From: Actinomycetes bacterium
GTDB lineage: Bacteria > Actinomycetota > Acidimicrobiia > Acidimicrobiales > Acidimicrobiaceae
DNA length: 6,953 nt
NCBI GenBank assembly: GCA_021823045.1
Contig: JAKAPB010000097.1
Coordinates: forward strand, 1-6,953
Reading direction: 5' to 3'
The notes under the pieces were generated by a model. That model was not told the DNA's origin, made no database searches, and was given only the letters and a program-made list of their open reading frames with translations. Below are positions 5,012-6,953 of the stretch, one piece after another (position 1 is the stretch's first letter; every line of letters begins with the position of its first letter). The translations under genes and the position numbers were made by a program.

Positions 5012-6667
5012 CTAACTTCGGCAGGTGAGCTTTGTGAGCGGCAAAGATTCGAAGTTGCTTTGAGGGTCGGAGCTTATCCATTCGAAGCGGCCAAAGCTTA
5101 CCGCGGGTGCACCAACTACGTAGTTTTTTGATCCGGCAATTTTAGCCTTGGGGAGACACCAGCTTTTTGAGCGGGGCATCAGTATCATCCACTTCGACCC
5201 ATATGATAAGAGCGACCCATTTGGCAAAAGATAAAGGGGCTGGGGTAGTCCAGAAGGAGCCGTGCCGGCACCTGGTTGCTGGGGGAGTGATACATAACTC
5301 CATGTCACGCCGTTGTCGTAAGTTATTCTCAGTGGGTAGTTCGATTCACCCGCAATTAGCAGCGCAGATTTTGGCCCAAGCGGGACCATCTCGGCAAAGT
5401 TGCAGCTGTTTATAGAGTAGGGCCAAAGTGGCTTTTTCCAACTTAAACCTTGGTTCAATGAGTAGATGAGGTTTGTCGGCATCCCGTTCATCGCGCAGTT
5501 ACCGGGCGTTGTGGGTTCTATTTTCACACACGGTCCAGATATTGGGCAACTAGGGGTCGAAGTCGTCCAGGTCTGGCCACCATTAGCCGTAGCTTCCATC
5601 GTCCCGATTAATGAGTTGGGAACGCTGAAGTAGGCTTCAATATCAGGTCCTCTAGATTGAAATGCTGAAAAGTCGATCGGACTAAGGCCGGGAGGTATTG
5701 GCACGGTTTTCCAGGTGAACCCTAAGTTGGTTGAATAGAGCGGGTCTAGATAGAACGGTGGGCCCGGCTGGTTTAACGGGGTAACGAGGAATGCGCCAAA
5801 GAGGCTTTTAGAGAAGCCAGCTTCGAGGGCGATCTGGTAACAATTTGTCGGTTGGTATGATAATGGTGAAAGCCGTTGGGATTCGATCACTCCTGCGACC
5901 CCAACGAGCGGGGCTTTCGACCAGTTCTTGGCTCGATTTGTTGAGATAAATAGGCCAGATTGGGAACAGTAAGCGGTCAGGTTGGGACTGTCCGAAGTGC
6001 TAACTATGGTGCTTTGGTCAGCTACAGCTTTAGAGTTTTGCTCGGAAACAGAGTTCAATTGGCTCCAACTGGTCCCCCTCTCTACCACCAAAGTCGTCTT
6101 GGCAAGTATCGTCTCGGTGGCGCTGGGTTTAGCGAAGGTGGAAACCGTTGGTATCTGGCCCGATCTTTTTCCGATGAAACTTGCCAAATTTGGAGGGAAG
6201 GGATTAGTGCCGATTATCTCATCGACGGGAGCGAACCCGGTAATTTTTACAACTTCACCTGGTAGAGCGCCCTTTGGGCTTGCGGTCAACTTCGAGCAAC
6301 CAGTATTACACAGAACTGGGCGTTTCACCCTCAGGTAGATGCTGACTTCCCCTTGAGCCGGGCCGTATGCACAGCCCCTGGCATAATAGGAGAGACAGGT
6401 CAGGGAGACTTTGTAGGTTCCCGAGACTAGCGAATGGGTTCCGCTACCTTGCACCCATGGAGCAGCAGGCGCAATGACCAAAAAGCTGAACTGTCCCCTG
6501 CCTAGCTGCGAGACCGGGACAGCGTCCTCATGGAGGCCCGCCGAGCACCCTCCCCAACAGACGTTGGCGTGCCGGGGAAGGTGTCCACCCGGTGTTGAGC
6601 CGATGTAAGAGCCAAAAATCGTGATTGATTGACCCGGATTGACCGATATTTTTGGTTTTTTCAACAT
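5012..6667 (-). CDS. Secreted Cys-rich Asp-box (BNR/sialidase-like) repeat protein, N-terminus missing
   Basis: The 551 codons from the first ATG are open to a TAG at 5014-5012. Residues 1-115 look like an Ig/IPT-type beta domain (SVNPGQSITIFGSYIG) with Cys37, 41, 91 and 99. Residues 118-152 begin a second such domain (LTASPKGALPGEVVKITGF). From about 200 on, five Asp-box motifs of the S/T-x-N/D-x-G-x-T/S-W type mark a beta-propeller: STNRAKNW (242-249), STNLGFTW (312-319), TANGGQTW (360-367), SLNQGLSW (403-410) and TYDNGVTW (449-456). Many further Cys (374, 380, 391, 422, 504, 549) suggest disulfides in an exported protein. Catalytic sialidase residues are not evident, so enzyme activity should not be assumed; Asp-box propellers also serve in adhesion and assembly. 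The ATG at 6667 is probably not the true start. There is no signal peptide or ribosome site there, and the same frame stays open with matching composition upstream to about 6880. Confidence 0.72.
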   Translation of the reverse strand: MLKKPKISVNPGQSITIFGSYIGSTPGGHLPRHANVCWGGCSAGLHEDAVPVSQLGRGQFSFLVIAPAAPWVQGSGTHSLVSGTYKVSLTCLSYYARGCAYGPAQGEVSIYLRVKRPVLCNTGCSKLTASPKGALPGEVVKITGFAPVDEIIGTNPFPPNLASFIGKRSGQIPTVSTFAKPSATETILAKTTLVVERGTSWSQLNSVSEQNSKAVADQSTIVSTSDSPNLTAYCSQSGLFISTNRAKNWSKAPLVGVAGVIESQRLSPLSYQPTNCYQIALEAGFSKSLFGAFLVTPLNQPGPPFYLDPLYSTNLGFTWKTVPIPPGLSPIDFSAFQSRGPDIEAYFSVPNSLIGTMEATANGGQTWTTSTPSCPISGPCVKIEPTTPGNCAMNGMPTNLIYSLNQGLSWKKPLWPYSINSCNFAEMVPLGPKSALLIAGESNYPLRITYDNGVTWSYVSLPQQPGAGTAPSGLPQPLYLLPNGSLLSYGSKWMILMPRSKSWCLPKAKIAGSKNYVVGAPAVSFGRFEWISSDPQSNFESLPLTKLTCRS

Positions 6668-6880
6668 GACCTTAGGCTGAGATAAGCCAGCGGAGTTAAT
6701 GGATGATTTGAAATTTGGACCGCTCTCAATGGCTAGAGTAAGTGGTCCGGGGTTCGCAGCTGGTATCCGATAGCAGCCAGCGATAACTCCAGTAGTTGAC
6801 TGGGTTATCTGTGGGTTGTTAGACGGACATTGTATCTCGGTCTTGGTAGGGTTAGTAACTGCTGCATGATAGTTGCAGAT
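6668..6880 (-). pseudogene. Upstream in-frame part of the Asp-box protein, cut off before a start codon
   Basis: Reading the minus strand upstream of 6667 in the same frame gives uninterrupted, protein-like sequence: TNPTKTEIQCPSNN, then GVIAGCYRIPAANPG and PLTLAIESGPNF, running into VMLKKPKISVNPG. Tandem extracellular beta domains with Cys are expected here. The frame closes at a TAA (6913-6911) and contains no ATG, GTG or TTG start. The stretch nearest the stop (about 6880-6910) is less protein-like and overlaps the promoter of the plus-strand recombinase. This suggests that the original 5' end was removed when a mobile element inserted, with the junction roughly between 6840 and 6890. A frameshift is the alternative, since another frame is open from the edge to a TAG at 6888-6886. 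Confidence 0.5.
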
Positions 6881-6883
6881 ACG

Positions 6884-6892
6884 TGCTATAAT
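6884..6892 (+). promoter_or_regulatory. Extended -10 promoter, TGCTATAAT
   Basis: A perfect TATAAT (6887-6892) is preceded by TG at the extended -10 position (6884-6885). Transcription would start about 7 bases later, near 6899-6902, which is at or next to the ATG at 6902, so the message would be leaderless or nearly so. No good -35 is present at 16-18 bases, as is common for extended -10 promoters. Confidence 0.55.
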
Positions 6893-6901
6893 ATACTGTA
6901 G

Positions 6902-6953
6902 ATGGGTACATTACTCGGCATAGGAGAGACAGCAGCGGCGCTTGGAGTGTCCA
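6902..6953 (+). CDS. MerR-type HTH protein start, probably IS607-family serine recombinase (partial)
   Basis: Seventeen codons are visible before the window ends: MGTLLGIGETAAALGVS. The pattern L-x-I-G-E-x-A-x-x-L-G-V-S is the opening helix-turn of MerR-like DNA-binding domains, and this particular form is characteristic of the N-terminus of IS607-type TnpA resolvases, which continue with a VxTLRRWE-like motif and a serine-recombinase domain. A plain MerR regulator or an excisionase-type HTH protein cannot be excluded from 17 residues. It is read divergently from the truncated Asp-box gene and starts directly behind an extended -10 promoter. Transposase-like context would explain the missing 5' end of its neighbour. 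Confidence 0.5.
   Translation, partial: MGTLLGIGETAAALGVS

Larger units (their letters stand above)
6841..6953 (+). mobile_element. Probable left end of an IS607-like element (boundary not resolved)
   Basis: The case rests on three observations: the recombinase-like N-terminus at 6902, the promoter at 6884-6892, and the neighbouring minus-strand gene losing its reading frame and start just here. IS607-family elements have no terminal inverted repeats and make no target duplication, so the exact end cannot be seen by eye; 6841 is only the outer limit I would allow. The rest of the element would lie outside the window. Confidence 0.35.

Noticed and set aside
4871..5131. 86-codon plus-strand open frame
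   Set aside because: It starts with TTG inside the T6 tract, lacks a ribosome site and runs antisense into the end of the Asp-box gene.
5960..6338. Two overlapping plus-strand open frames of about 100-118 codons
   Set aside because: Both are shadows of the minus-strand Asp-box protein with no start signals or domain motifs.
1..6953. CRISPR arrays, tRNA or rRNA genes, toxin-antitoxin pairs
   Set aside because: No regularly spaced repeats, no cloverleaf or rRNA-like stretches, and no small gene pair with recognisable motifs on either strand.

Overview
The window looks like accessory DNA from a medium-GC actinobacterium. An acidophilic Acidimicrobiia-type organism is my best guess, an inference from protein style (Tat-like lipoprotein signal, Cys-rich secreted Asp-box protein, genes without Shine-Dalgarno sites). 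I could not run a taxonomic search. A compact, intact four-gene module in the centre is flanked on both sides by damaged genes and, at the right edge, by what appears to be the start of a mobile-element recombinase.

Layout. 1-473 (minus): a decayed lipoprotein solute-binding protein of the iron(III)/phosphonate type, cut by the window edge and broken by at least three single-base frame changes. 474-1015: about 540 bases without an intact gene. It holds a possible relic with a Cys cluster (693-815, minus) and, just ahead of the operon, an 8-bp inverted repeat (933-965) overlapping a 22-bp-spaced direct repeat. 1016-4690 (plus): an operon of ABC ATPase, ABC-2 type permease, NarL-type membrane histidine kinase and LuxR/NarL response regulator. 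Two of the three junctions are 4-base start/stop overlaps. 4711-4732: hairpin terminator. 4789-4872: a second, larger stem-loop ending in six T. 5012-6667 (minus), with its open frame running on to about 6880: a Cys-rich extracellular Asp-box (BNR/sialidase-like) beta-propeller protein whose N-terminus is missing. 6884-6953 (plus): an extended -10 promoter and the first 17 codons of a MerR-type helix-turn-helix protein, most like an IS607-family recombinase, running out of the window.

How the genes work together. The ATPase carries a Glu-Glu 'E-loop' in place of the Q-loop, a trait of BcrA/LanF-type antimicrobial-peptide resistance transporters, and it is paired with a six-helix ABC-2 permease. 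The kinase has only short extramembrane loops and so probably senses the membrane or a membrane-bound drug. It would phosphorylate the regulator at Asp54, and that regulator would then bind upstream of the operon. The simplest reading is a self-regulating cell-envelope stress and peptide-resistance module, with autoregulation inferred from layout only. No entirely new system is evident. The least explained parts are the repeats upstream of the operon, the long stem-loop and the right-edge insertion boundary.
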